A stretch of DNA of 64,000 bases from positions 24,071,334 through 24,135,333 of the forward strand of contig NC_030853.1 in assembly GCF_000208745.1 (NCBI RefSeq), written 5' to 3'. Each line of letters opens with the position of its first letter. Position 1 is the stretch's first letter. The translations under genes and the position numbers were made by a program. The DNA comes from Theobroma cacao (lineage: Eukaryota > Streptophyta > Magnoliopsida > Malvales > Malvaceae). Positions 44,794 through 57,300 of the stretch are shown piece after piece. Below the pieces are notes generated by a model that was not told where the DNA came from, made no database searches, and was given only the letters and a program-made list of their open reading frames with translations.

Positions 44794-45015
44794 CTAGTGA
44801 CCAGGTCCTCTAGGGCTAGGTCCAGAAGCCAAGCGCTGGAGCCAGCATGACATTGTGAGCTTGGCCTTCTCGTAGACTGACGAGTATGTCTCCAAGTTAT
44901 TTGCCTCTGCGAAGTCCTCTGGTAACACTCTCGTAGCCTCCACTCCAGCTTGGCTAAAAATTGCCACGGAGATGAAAAAAATGATGAAAAGGCTGCATAC
45001 TTTTCTGCTGTTCAT
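44794..45015 (-). CDS. PIP1: PAMP-induced secreted peptide precursor (PIP1 type), copy b
   Basis: A 73-aa prepropeptide parallel to copy a: signal peptide MNSRKVCSLFIIFFISVAIF ... GVEA, pro-region TRVLPEDFAEANNLETYSSV, and C-terminus RLASGPSPRGPGH. The start was set at 45015, matching copy a. An in-frame upstream Met at 45075 would lie within the 5' UTR, only about 40 bases past the TATA box, and would put 20 polar residues before the signal peptide. The terminal ten residues are the predicted mature elicitor-like peptide. The neighbouring copy differs in the core only by K for R at the sixth position. Confidence 0.9.
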   Translation of the reverse strand: MNSRKVCSLFIIFFISVAIFSQAGVEATRVLPEDFAEANNLETYSSVYEKAKLTMSCWLQRLASGPSPRGPGH

Positions 45016-45109
45016 CTTGGTGCTGAAACTACAAAACTTTTCAAAGTTATGAAACGTTCTTGTGTTTTGTATCAAGTATGATGGAAATGTGGAAGCGAAA
45101 TGGGGTACT

Positions 45110-45118
45110 TATTTATAG
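45110..45118 (-). promoter_or_regulatory. TATA box of PIP1-type gene b
   Basis: CTATAAATA on the - strand lies about 95 bases before the ATG. Confidence 0.72.
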
Positions 45119-45160
45119 CGGAGGTGGTTGGAGTTGGAGCTGCGCTTTTAAGAGATTGCG

Positions 45161-45285
45161 TGTTGACCAAGGGGTTTTTGAACCAGTCACAGGCAGAAAA
45201 GGCAAAACTAATGTAAAAGCGAGGCTTGGCTTTGTTGGGAAAGGTGTGACAAGGTTTCGGATTTTGAATGTGTCAATGGCACGAG
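45161..45285 (-). promoter_or_regulatory. Duplicated W-box promoter block of PIP1-type gene b
   Basis: TTGACC at 45163-45168 lies in GTGTTGACCAAGG. It is followed by CCAGTCACAGGCAGAAAA and GATTTTGAATGTGTCAATGG, colinear with the block ahead of copy a. Confidence 0.6.
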
Positions 45286-45883
45286 TTTATGGAACACTGA
45301 ATTTACTGCATGCAAAGTCGTTTCCACGACTTGGGATATGGCAGAAATGTAGTTTTGCCAATTTCTACGGTATCAGAGTCATAGAGAAAGATTAGAGTTA
45401 ACAAAGTCCAAAGATTTGAAAAAATTTTTAAATTGGACTAAGTAGGAATGTTTCATTACTTGCTTTGAATGGAATGGTGTGCAAGAAAAGATTGAAACTC
45501 TTGTAAGAGCGAAGCTACTGTGATGGCACTTCATTTCTACAACGGAACGCAATATCCTTTGAATTTTAGTCTCCCTGACCTGAACGCTTTGACACGTTTC
45601 CTTTTTTCTTGGTAAGCCATTTCTACAGTGTCTTAAGGCCCCCCAATAAAACAGTGTCTCCAGCCCACAATCGTACAATCTGCCTAAGTTCTAATCGGCT
45701 CTTTGACTCTTTCATTCCCATTCTCGTCAGTTATTGACAGCGTTTCGCAATGGGAGGTCGAAAATTTAAAAGAGTGATCTGGCTTGAACTAAATTTCTGC
45801 ATTTTACTTTGATTAATAGACTTAAATCAACTGGAATATTACAAACCACTCTTTTCCTAGCTTGATTTTTGACAATGCAGCTG

Positions 45884-46000
45884 CTATAACTCCACTCCTT
45901 CAGAAGAGACACTGACTAAGCTGCTGGCAAAAGCCAGGGAATCATGACTCAATCCTTGCATGCCGTCTGTGATTGACAGAAGGGCAGCAACGACAGCCAT
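45884..46000 (-). other. Small open frame downstream of VIPP1 (38 codons)
   Basis: MAVVAALLSITDGMQGLSHD ... VSVSSEGVEL followed by TAG. It lies on the same strand as VIPP1, about 370 bases past its stop. No family is recognised and there is no clear promoter. It could be part of a long 3' UTR or a relic exon. Kept only because its composition looks protein-like. Confidence 0.2.
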
Positions 46001-46372
46001 TAGTGAGATACTCGAATGTCATAGTTGTGGTCAATTTTGATTTTGTCACCGACACGGTATCCCAGAGTGCACGACATACTAAAATGCCAAGGAAGTTGCC
46101 AGGAAGACTAAGTGTACATTAACAAACTACTGAATACATAGTCCAAAACATAGGTCATTGCCGCAGTTGCACATAGGTTATAAGTGCTACATGACAATGA
46201 TCATCTAATGTTAATACACAAGTATGTACACAACCACCCAAAAATTACTGAGTTTGGACTGCAGCTATACAAATTATCTGTTTGGACTATAGCTCACCTA
46301 GTTTGAACTGTTGGAAGAAGGTTTGTTCCTGAAATAAATATTCCGAGATTTGTTGTATGCAGATCAGAAACT

Positions 46373-49300
46373 TTAGAAGTCCTTTGCCTTTTGCCTCAAT
46401 TCGTTAAGCTCCATCTCAATCTCAGAATCTCGATAGGGAAATGTCTTGTTTGAGCTGGCAGAAACAGTTCTTCCAGGTGGAAGCTCTCCTTTCTGTCAGT
46501 CACAGGAACAGGAAAAAGAAGAATTAAAACCTTATTGTCAAAAAAAGTTGATATTCTAGACTGTTCCTTCCTATAGCTCCTTGGCTCACAGCAGTAAGAA
46601 CAACTTTGAGATTTTGACTGAGGAAAATTTCTTCTTCTTCTTCTCAAACTACTGTCACTCTCTAGTTGCCAAAACAGACCAGGGAAAGGAAAAACAAGAT
46701 CAGCAGAACAATTCTGAATTCAATCGATTCTATTTCTTTTTCTTTTTCATCTTTTTTTGGTCAGTCAAATCTGATTTTTCTTCTTCACCCAACAACCAGA
46801 CAAAGCTGAACATATTGTTTACGTAATGTAATTTTAAAAGCCTAGTCGAGGGAAAGTTATTGACAGAAAGCTAATCCCAAAATACATAAAACAAGAATGA
46901 GACATACCTGTGAGCTACCAGAGAGTTCCTTTTTCAAGCTTGCAAGATCATCGTCAACCGATGTGCTCTCAAGTAATGCAAACTGCAAATTTAAGTAATG
47001 GGTTTCTTCAAAAATCCAAGAGAAGTCAAATTTGTAGAAAGGAACTATCGAGTACACAAGCAAAAACATTATATTATCATAGCAAAATGGTCCTAAAACT
47101 GTGAACTGCACTACAAAGTAGTCTTGTATTCTTGTTCCTAATTTTCAAGTGGTAAGGCAATCCACATAGGACAAGCAACTATTCTGTTGAATAACTACAC
47201 TATAATTCTAATATTTTATATCTTAAATTCACGAAAACTTTACTTATCACCAATAACATGGCCTGTTTCATGCCACAACTATAGAAAACAATGGCTACCA
47301 TATCAAACTGACTGTCCATCAATATTCAGGGAACTTATAGGAAAACCTTTTCCATATTTCCTATCCTTGAAGAACTTCAATGTAAATATTTTGGTCAGCA
47401 AGTTCCATTTTCAAAGAGATCGAGTGCGAGCATAAGCCTACCACTAAAATGATACTCTCTAGTTATGCCATCAACACTGTTAAACATCTAGCCTATGATG
47501 GCCACTGCCAAAAATAATGCAAACTATCAAATATCATTGCCAATTATATAGTTCGCACCAGTAATGTCCAATAATAGCTACACCGTATGTCATACGTCAT
47601 CAATCATCTACTGCTATCAACAATTATACCAATCATCCTATCATCTCAAAAGCTAGAAAAGCAAACCAAAAATTTCAATGCATATTAATATATGGAAAAT
47701 GCAAAAATGATAAGCTTTTCCAGTAAAAATGTTTTCCCTACCACAGCATTTTCTGCCAAATAAATGGAGCCCAAATGACATTCCCCATCCCCATTGAGAA
47801 AATCAAAAGAGAATATGGCTACAAAGAACTGCATTGTGCCCTCATTTATAGGCGTATACTAACACATGCCATATGCAAGGGCCAATGCCCAAAGAAAATA
47901 AGAAAACCAAAAGGAGGGCAAGGAAGGAAGGTATCCAAATAGCAACAAAATACAGAATTCTTAACTCAAAAGGTTATGAAACAATGGTGGAAACAATTAC
48001 GCAATTCCATTAAAAGCAATGTATAAAGAAACTTCAAAAAAGTAACAAGTAAAGCTGCGATATTAATTGCAAGAACACAAAAATGGCAAAGATTTGAACT
48101 TTGATACACGGTAAAACTTAAAATTCAAAGAGAATTATACTTCAAACTTTATCTCCATGATATATGGAAAGAAATAATACTGAGATCTTTAGTGAGAACA
48201 AGAAAAGGTTAGAGTACCAATTCAGCGTTCAAACTTTCATTAAGTGTCCAACATATGCTCAATATTTATTTTCTTAAATGTTCACGGTGTTCTGGATCAA
48301 ATATTATAGTTCTATTGATTTTATACAATTTTCTAAAAGATGTAAATGGTGATAATGATGGTGGGACGAGGAAGAGGATAACAAAGAAAGGCAATTTTGA
48401 TTCATTGATAAATGTTATAGTTAAAGGTATATATGGGTTTGAATTTAATCAGGTGTAGTTAAAATATCAAGTATGTATTTGTATTTTGCAGCAACTTTGC
48501 CAAGTAGTACGAATTGGTATTTAGACAAGAAGAGAACCACAGGAAACCTGGCTAATGAAAAGTATTCAGAACAAAACCACATTTTTAAATTTCCCAAGGG
48601 AGCAAGATGACATTGATTTTGACAAGACTTAACTAATAGACAATAGCTGCTTCCATCAACAACAAAAAATGGACGATAGCTGCATTTTTTCTGTCTCTGA
48701 TAATAACATTTGATTTGAAAGATCAGCCATGTGAATTTCATTGGCCGTTGAAAATTTGAATCTGATTTAAAGAATGCAAAAGAAAGATAGAACAGTCACT
48801 ACCTTCCCTTCTAGATCATCTGTGGTTAACTGCCCAAGAGCTTCTGCTTCAGACTCCATTGCCATAACTGTCAAGGAAAGAAGGCAGGGGAAAAGATGAA
48901 GAGACAAGAGTTCAGATCAAATCTAGTTCTTAAAGATAAATTATCCAACACAAGAGGAACAAGGGCTGGTTGATCTTATCTAACCAAGAATTGCAGTTAG
49001 CAAGGCAGGACCACCAATAATCAGTTGCATGGCATTTAATAATTTTAGATATAATAATTTAATTAACAGCTACACTTGTTATGAAATATTTACTTTAGAA
49101 AAAGCACCATTTCATAACTCAGAAGAGAGGGTAGGCCAAAAAAGACATATCCAAACTTTAAACTCATGAAGCTTCTTCACACATTGAATTCCTCAGCTTG
49201 AACTGGAGATATATTGTTGATGTACAGAAGAAATCACCCAATAATTTGATTTGATAAGATTTTTATATTTAAGATGTGTTCCATTAGAGAAATATAGCAT

Positions 49301-52300
49301 AAATTACATGTTAGATGGTTACCGCAAGGCTGAAAAAGCTTTACTATGTGCAATTTTCTGTCATGTCAAAATCACTCTTGCTAAATCTGCAGCATGAATT
49401 TACGGGATGCTCATTTACAACAAAAAGCTTCCAACCTCAGATTAACTCACCTTTCTCCTCCATTTTCTCAAAAGCTGATAAAGCACTGCTAGTGTTGACA
49501 TTTCCCACCATCTCATTCACTTTTGTTGCAGTTCTGAAACAACATCGAAGTGATCATGACCAAAAAGTCCAAGGTGATAAAACACAGACAAAAAGGAAGG
49601 TAGTGATGGGAATAGTGGAGACTACCTTGCAGACTGTGCACGTGCTTTCAGAGTGTCTTTCTTTGACTTTGCCTCTTGTATCTTGCTCTCCAAAAGCTAC
49701 ACAAAATGAAATTCAGAGAATGCTACGGTAACAAATCCATCAATGTGTACATAATAACAACATAAAAGGAATGATGTAGAAAATTTTCTTATTACATCTA
49801 TTATTGATCTATTTATTAAGTGTTTCACAAATTTTATTTTCACCAAAACCATTCCAATGGGAAATTATTATTGAAAGATTGTTTATTTCAGTTATAATTG
49901 TAAGGCAAACATTACATGTCCCAGTATAAGAATTTATATTCTAAGCCTCCTAGTTCATTTATTTCCATATATTAATCAACATTTATCCAAAATTACTCAA
50001 AATAGGCACTCAAGTCAAAGCAAAATGTTAAAATATCTATTTTGGAAAAATAACATTCTAAATAGGATTAACCCATAAATTTGGGGAGCCAGTCACAATT
50101 AATCCTAGTTATTGAGATACTATAAAGAGATTTGAACAGATTGGCATGAAGGCAGAACAATATCTCCCTTACCTCTTCATAAATGCTCAAACTCCAGTAC
50201 ATCTCATATATTTTTCAGTAATATTCCTCTTTAATTTTTCTAAAATTCATCAGTATAAGATTTTTTATCATTTGAGACACAGTATTAAGGCCTCCCATCA
50301 GTAGAAGGCAACTTTCCTTACTATATTAAATAACCCTCCTATCATTCATTCAGAAACTTTTGGCCCCTAACTGCTCAACTCACTCATTGATTTCTGTTTC
50401 TAGAGACTAGGTACATTCTCCTATTCATCACTTTCAAATCACTGCTGCTGTTCATATTATCAATGCACATCACAGTCTTATCATACACTTTGTGTGTTCA
50501 GTATCCCAACTTACATCACTTGTTCCAAACCAGAATCAGACTGTGCAAGTTGGTAAAACTGGGAATTCAGCCACTTGACAAAGCAACTAAAACTGCTCCA
50601 TTTTTGTTCAGTTTGATTTATTATCTCAACCTAATGGTTCATTTATAGCAAGATAATAATTCAGTTCCCTCTCCTAACTTATTCCAGGTTCTTATTTAAC
50701 CTATAATTTATGACACCACAATCAACAAAATAGCCTTTTTATTCAAAACAGATCTTTAACCATTAGATTTTCATGTCTCATACACCAAAACATAATAGTC
50801 ATTTATCTCGACTCACAATGAACATTTAAACACAGTGCATTTCAAAACTAAGGCAATAAATGACATATCTATAACTACATATAAAAAGAATCCCTATGGG
50901 ATTCCTGTAGCTAAAAACCTCTCCAATATTGACATTTCGCACTCTATATTTTATTAACACCTGGCGTAACATTAGTTATTTTTTTCATTTTCTGAATTTC
51001 TTTTTTTAATTTTTGGGAGAGGAAGAAAGAGAAACTAGAGAGACAAAGTTAAAGGAAAGAGAAAGAGGTCAGGAGAGAGTGGGAGAGAAAAGGGACAGGA
51101 GCAAGAAACCTAGAGGGAGAAGACACAGTGCTAAGAGAGAAGGGTGAGGTGAAAAGGGGAGGGGGAAGGAGGCCAACAACATCAGAAGCAAGGGGAGTCA
51201 ACATGTTGTTCTTGCCTCAAAATCCCCAAAAACAGACTCAATTTCCAAACTAAGGACAAATTACCAATCAATAAACAATTTCTCTATTAAAAAAGTACAT
51301 GAATTTAAATCAGATCTTAAACTTGCAAACTAAACCAAAAAAAATTAATAAATGAAAATTTTTGTAATTAAAGAAATCAAATTGGAGAAAAAAAAGAATG
51401 ACATATTCAAGTTAATTTGAGTCAGATCTGAAAAATAAGTTTAGATTCATGGTAGAAAGAAGAAATTTGAAATGACTTATGTCAGGAAAAGTTGAAATTT
51501 AAGCAACAAAAATATCTTTTCCAAGTCTATAAGCTCGATCTCACTCACTTGTATCAAAGAAAACTAAAAGCAGTTGAAGAAGAGAAGGAGAAAGAACTCA
51601 GATAAAAGGCTAGAGAGTTGAAGAAAGAAGCGAACTCAATGAAATGAGGCGGCTGTCAAACAGAAAGGTATTATGGTTTAGCCTTTTATTATCTGAACTA
51701 TCATTGTTAACAAATCTAATTATATTGGTATTAACATATATTACAATGTGCAACATAAAAAAAATCAAATATTTTCAAAAATAAAAAAAAATGTCATTTA
51801 AAATGAAAAATTTTTGCCGCTTAAAATAACCAAAAAAAAAAAAGTTTTGCCCCACATCAATATGTGGCCAAAATTCTAGTTCTCAATAAAAACTCCAACC
51901 AAAGTATATAAATAAATAATAATTTAATAGAATCAAAAGTAGTAAAGATAAAGAGAAGCATACCCGTGTGTTAGAGACAAGATTCTCAACAACACTTTTC
52001 TGTTGATCTAGTTGAGCTTTCAAAGAATTAGCATTATCCTGCAGCACAAAAGAAAAAGGGTGGTTCATGAATTCTTCAATCAGAGAAAAGCTATCCATTT
52101 CAGGAACAAAGAATTAAAGTAACAGGTTCATGAATTCTTCAATCAGAGAATTTCAATCCCTCAGAAATTCTCATCATCAGTCCAACAGTCCAAGCCACTC
52201 AATCAGGTTACTGCACCCACTGGTGTTTTGTAACAGTGTTGTTGGAACAAGCCTAAGTTGGAACATGACGAATCTCATTTCACATCTATTTGCAATGCAT

Positions 52301-54354
52301 GCTCAGCAAAACTCTAACTTAAGGAAGACACCTTACAGCATAAGATTTACGCCTCTTCAGGGCTTCACGTGCAAGATCCTCTTCTCCTTTCTTAAGAGCC
52401 AGCTGCGCTTTACGATACCTGTATTGAACTCAAAACTTAATGGGAACATTTAAAAACCAGCATAGTATGCAGACTAAAGAAAAGAACTCCTTAATGTATT
52501 ACCAATCTTCAGAAGCCTGCTCTGCAGCTTTGTACTTATTTTCCAACCGCTTTTGAGACGCTAATACCTTCATAAAAGGAAAAGGGATCACACGTGCATA
52601 TGTAAGTGGGAAGAAAATTACACTGAAAAGGCAGCATAAAAAGTACGTAAGAAAATAAAATTCTAAGACCCATCTAGGCATCTACAGTTGAGTACATATG
52701 CAAAACAATTATGAATAAAAGAGATTAAAAAAATGAATGGCCAAAACAGTAAAAAGGAAGGTGAGAAAAAAGATATGACAAGCCAAAAGACAACATAAGA
52801 AAGAAACATGAAAAACTCAAGACATAAAAAATTATGAGGCTTACTTGTGCTGTGGCCTGTCTCATCTTTACCAAGTCATCGTTCATTTCAAGCACAGCTT
52901 GATCTAAAATTTTCTCTGGGTCTTCAAAGGAACTTAAGATTGAATTTGCATATGACTGCCATTATCAGTGAATTGAGTCTAGTTATTTAGATAACACATC
53001 CGAAGTTGGAATCAGAAGCTATAATATCACATGAATGTATATAAACAATTCCAAAAAAATCTGACCTTTACAACTCTAGCAAACCGATCGAAAAGGTTCA
53101 TGCGTGTACCAAGGGCACCTCCACCTTGTCTATGACAATGTGATCTTCCTGGAAGGGTCCTTATCCTTGTAACTTTTAGGGCAGCCACTGTTAAAAGAAA
53201 TTAAGAAAACGAGAAGCAAAAAACTTGTTAAAAGGATAACTTGAACCAACTTTAGCATGTTGGAGTTTAACTCTTTTAGGTGATGTTAGGCAGTCCTACA
53301 AATTAGTATTGTCATGTACTAGAATGAGACAATGACCTTTTTCATGGGATTTGCATTCTTTCAAAATACTCACAACTCATCACCTGGATACGACTAATAT
53401 AGTCAAACAATAGAAAAGTGGAATAAGAATTAAACTAAAGACAACTGAAATTGAAGAAATGGGTTGAAAAGATGGTGGCTCACATTACAAGCAATTCCAA
53501 TTTTCATTTTAAAAGATAAAGCCCTCATTCAAAACGTACATAATTGGGGGAGAATTAAACCAATTCATCATCAATCTTTAATATACCATACCATTGATTA
53601 ACTTCATTGACATGTAAATCATATAAATGCTGTTTTCCACAAAACCATTTGTGATTAAACAATTTAATGTGTTCAAGAACCCATTTGAATCATTCACCAC
53701 TTAACTAACCTTTAGAGCTTTAAAAAAACCATTAGCAAATCACCCTAATGCACCATTAGCTTATTGAACAAAGAAATGTCATCATCCATACAACCGCATG
53801 ACATTGAAGAAAATTTTGTGTTAAAGTTTAAAAGCCTAGTCAATCTACTTATCAAATAAAACTCCTTGGTAACCCTCTTTCTCAGTAATCAAGCGATCAA
53901 AGACACAATGACTCACCATTTGACATATGAAAATGATTAGATTATGAAAAGAAAAATAAGGAAAGAAAAAAATCATAGCTTCGATGTATTACATCACAAT
54001 AAATAAAATTTAGGTCCAAATTTTCTACATTGGTCTACTAACTGTAACATAGTAAATAACAAACACAACCAACTCAAAAGCAAGAGTAAAAAATAAAAAA
54101 ATCTTCATTCACTGACCCAATTACTATTACTTGAATTAAATGAATTACTAAGAAAGAATTAACAAACACCCGTTAAAATTGAGAGTAAGAAAAAGCCAAA
54201 GGAGGGTACCTCCGCCATTGAAGAAGGAAGAAGTGAGTGGCTTCTTAACTAAACAGAGGCCGCTGCTATTATTACTGGAGCTTGAAGAAGAAGAAGAAGC
54301 GGTGGGTTTCAAAGGGAGGGTCAATCCAGTAATTATGTGAGATTTGGCGGCCAT
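46373..54354 (-). CDS. VIPP1: VIPP1/IM30, chloroplast thylakoid membrane protein, 11 exons
   Basis: An ESCRT-III-related PspA/IM30 protein that polymerises on chloroplast envelope and thylakoid membranes and supports thylakoid biogenesis and repair. Exons: 54210-54354, 53066-53187, 52845-52955, 52503-52567, 52337-52418, 51964-52038, 49626-49696, 49451-49533, 48803-48867, 46908-46982, 46373-46492. All introns are GT-AG on the - strand and phases match throughout, giving a 1014-nt CDS and 337 aa. Residues 1 to about 77 are a Ser-rich transit region ([20 protein letters not shown]). The PspA core starts at [12 protein letters not shown] (residue 78) with the amphipathic helix H0. It continues through [51 protein letters not shown] and [16 protein letters not shown]. 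The plant- and cyanobacteria-specific C-terminal tail ends [16 protein letters not shown]. Intron 7 is 2.27 kb. Nothing suggests damage. Confidence 0.95.
51000..51200. repeat. Purine-rich tract in VIPP1 intron 7
   Basis: About 180 bases are almost entirely A and G on the + strand (GGGAGAGGAAGAAAGAGAAA and similar). The transcribed (-) strand is accordingly pyrimidine-rich. No repeat period is obvious. Confidence 0.7.
52062..52150. repeat. 26-bp exact direct repeat in VIPP1 intron 6
   Basis: A 26-base segment starting GGTTCATGAATTCTTC occurs at 52062-52087 and again at 52125-52150, 63 bases apart. It is a short tandem-type duplication just upstream (gene sense) of exon 6. Confidence 0.85.
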
Positions 54355-55501
54355 TTTACGATTAACAGAAAGAAATATAGAAAGGCTTTTTTTTTAAGCG
54401 AGAAGTATAGTTTTCTGGATAGAAAGCAAAGAGATGATATCACTGTTCTCCTCTCGAATTGGCGTTTTTCGTTTTTAGATTTTTCTTTGGCTTTGTGTGA
54501 TCGATTTTGATTTCTGCACCGTGCTACCCGAAAGAGTTCAAACCGGATTGGATCGACCGCTTTTTGGTAGGGCGGTTCAACCGGTTCAGCTCTGTCTGTT
54601 CGGATATCATTGCAACCCTGCCCGGCAGCCCAAACCGAAAAGAAAAATGGATTGAAACAAGTTTTGAGCCGCTGGGCCCGAAATGGTGGAATACAAAAGG
54701 TTGGTGGGGATGCCGGGTTGGCTGTATTTGTAGATGGATTGGGTCTCTCGGCAGATGGCAGGACCCAACCCATTTCCCATTTCTCAGACTCACCGCTCAC
54801 TCATTTCTTGGGTCTATATTTTGGTATTACAGTTGCAAACATTGCATCTTTTATCTTATTAGTGTCTTAATAGTTTTATTAGTGAGGAAGGAGACGAGCT
54901 TAAATTTTTAAATATTAAGTGTGGGTTTCGTCTAATGTTATGTTAGTTTGTTATTTTTTTCAAGTGTAATTAGATTTTTATTATAAAATTATACTTATAA
55001 ATAAAAATTACAATCATAATTAAGCATTATATTTTATTTCATAAATTAACAAAATAAATAAATTATAGATACGTAGATAAATTCTCCCTGTGTTTCACTT
55101 CACATCACAAATTATTGATGAATATTAACTTAGTATAGAGATCCAGATTATTTTTCTATATATTAATGAGTGGCTGAATATTGCAACCACATATAGATGT
55201 TAATACGTAATTAAATTGATTTCTGGAAGAGACCCTTCAACTAGTATAATTAAGTGAAAATGATCACTTGAAAGAGATTAGTCATGATCCATGTTCATAT
55301 ATTACCCCAAAAAGGATGGACATTGGTGAAATCGGGAAATTCCAATTCCAGAAATTCAAAGTTTTAGAGCAAGAATTTAGTCTTTCTCAAGCAGCTTAAT
55401 TACATCTTGTGTCAGTCATGAAACATAGAAAAGTCTTGCTGCAATTTCATTATAAATACAATACAAAGTCTCCCAATCTTCATTGTAGTAATTAAAAAGC
55501 T
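54355..55501. other. VIPP1 promoter region and intergenic sequence
   Basis: The first 450 bases are GC-richer than the surroundings and probably hold the VIPP1 5' UTR and promoter. Several overlapping open frames there have no recognisable motifs. The rest is AT-rich and without a gene. Confidence 0.5.
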
Positions 55502-57300
55502 ATGGCTTCTCTTTTACCATCATCATCCACCAGCACCTCTAACACTTTTCCCACCTCCATTACCATCCTTTCATTCCTTCCAAAAACATCCCAATTTCCA
55601 TAGCTAGAAAGCAAAAGCCTAAGTTTTTCATTCCCACTGTAGTATCCTGCAGAGCCACAAATGGTGACCAAAATCCTACTCCCAGCTCCAAAAACACCAA
55701 ACAATTGTTTCCCAACAAATTTGATAGAAGAGATGTTCTCAATGGCCTTGGAGGTCTTTACGGTGCAACCAGCCTTAGCCGAGATGACCAGTTTGCACTC
55801 GCAGCTCCAATATCTGTGGGCGAATCTTGCCCATGTAAAGATATCTGACGGTGAAAATATTAATTGTTGCCCACCAGTATCAACAAAGATAATAGATTTT
55901 GAACCACCTTCTTCAGATTCCCGGCTACGTGTTAGGCCTGCTGCACATTTAGTTGATGATGCCTACGCAGCTAAATATTCCAGGGCCATTGAACTCATGA
56001 AAGCTCTTCCTGCCAACGATCCACGTGGTTTCATGCAACAAGCCAATATTCACTGTGCCTACTGTGATAGGGCTTATCACCAACTGGGTTTCCCTGATCT
56101 TGAGCTTCAAGTCCATAACTCATGGCTCTTGTTTCCAATTCATAGATACTAACTTTATTTTTTTGAGAAGATCTTGGGCAAGTTGATTGATGGCCCAACT
56201 TTTGCTCTGCAGTTTTGGAACTGGGATTCTCCTGCCGGCATGCAAATGCCTGCCATGTATACAAACACTAAATCTTCACTCTACGACCAGCTCCGCGACC
56301 GAAACCGTTACCCACCAGCGCTGGTTGATTACAATGGCACTGAAGAGACTACTACGGATAAAGATCAAACGACAAGCAATCTTAGAGTCATGAATAGGCA
56401 GATGATATCTAATGGCAAGACCACTAAGGTTTTCCTAGGAAGTCCCTACCGTACAGGTGATGAACCTGATCCAGGAGCCGGTTCGCTCGAGGACATTCCT
56501 CATGGAACAATTCACAACTGGTGTGGCGACAACACCCAGCCTAATCTCGAAGACATTGGGAATTTTTACTCTGGGGAAGAGACCCGATTTGCTGCTTTCA
56601 TCACTCGAATATAGGTAGGCTGTGGAGCATTTGGAAGACGTTGGGAGCGAAGCGAAAAGATTACAATGACCCAGATTGGCTTGATTCCTCGTTTCTTTTC
56701 TATGACGAGAATGCGAATCTTGTTCGTGTCAAAGTTCGTCATTGCATTGATAGTAAAACGTTGGGATACGTTTATCAAGATGTTGATCTTCCATGGCTAA
56801 AATCTAAGCCAACTCCTCGAAAGCTCGCCAAGAAAGTGGCAACTGGTGGTCCTGGGATTGCTCTAGCAGCAGAAACAAAGAAAAAGGTCTTAACTAGCAG
56901 CGAATTCCCAGTAGTTTTAGACAAAATAGTGAGTGTTAACGTTCCATGGCCATAGAAATCAAGGAGTAAAAAGGAAAAAGAAGAGGAAGAGGAGATATTG
57001 ATAATAGAGACAATCGAGTTAGAGAGAGATTCATTGGTGAAATGTGATGTATATGTTAATGATGAGGATGATTTGACAATTGGCCCAGAATACACAGAGT
57101 TCGCCGGGAGCTTTATGAATGTGCCTCATAAGCATAAGCATGAGAAGAGAATGAAGACATGCTTGAGGTTGAGGCTCACAGATTTGTTGGAGGATTTGGG
57201 AGCCGAGGACGATGACAGTGTTGTGGTGACTTTGGTGCCAAGAAAAGGAAAGGGTGTTGTTACCGTTGGGGGTATCAAGATTGAGTTTGCTCAAGATTAA
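55502..57300 (+). pseudogene. Polyphenol oxidase pseudogene (intronless)
   Basis: PPO is a plastid dicopper enzyme oxidising phenols to quinones in wound defence. The transit peptide begins MASLLPSSS. A stop at 55601-55603 is followed by a one-base frame shift into SIARKQK. DRRDVLNGLGGLYGA is the thylakoid-transfer signature. A second shift at about 55820-55855 leads into INCCPPVSTKIIDF. CuA region: NIHCAYCDRAYHQLGF and QVHNSWLLFPIHRY, broken by TAA at 56150-56152. Then ILGKLIDGPTF and FWNWDSPAGM. CuB region: HGTIHNWCGD, with a shift at about 56575-56600 before FHHSNIGRLW, where the usual Asp of SNVDRMW is Gly. A further TAG lies at 56953-56955 before KSRSKKEKEEEEE, then the C-terminal domain to the stop at 57300. 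At least three shifts and two nonsense codons are present. Confidence 0.92.

Noticed and set aside
45016..45075. Upstream in-frame Met extending PIP1-type copy b by 20 residues
   Set aside because: It would bury the signal peptide. Copy a starts at the equivalent downstream Met.
54507..54911. 134-codon open frame overlapping the VIPP1 upstream region
   Set aside because: Competing frames on both strands in the GC-richer promoter region. No recognisable motif and no supporting promoter.
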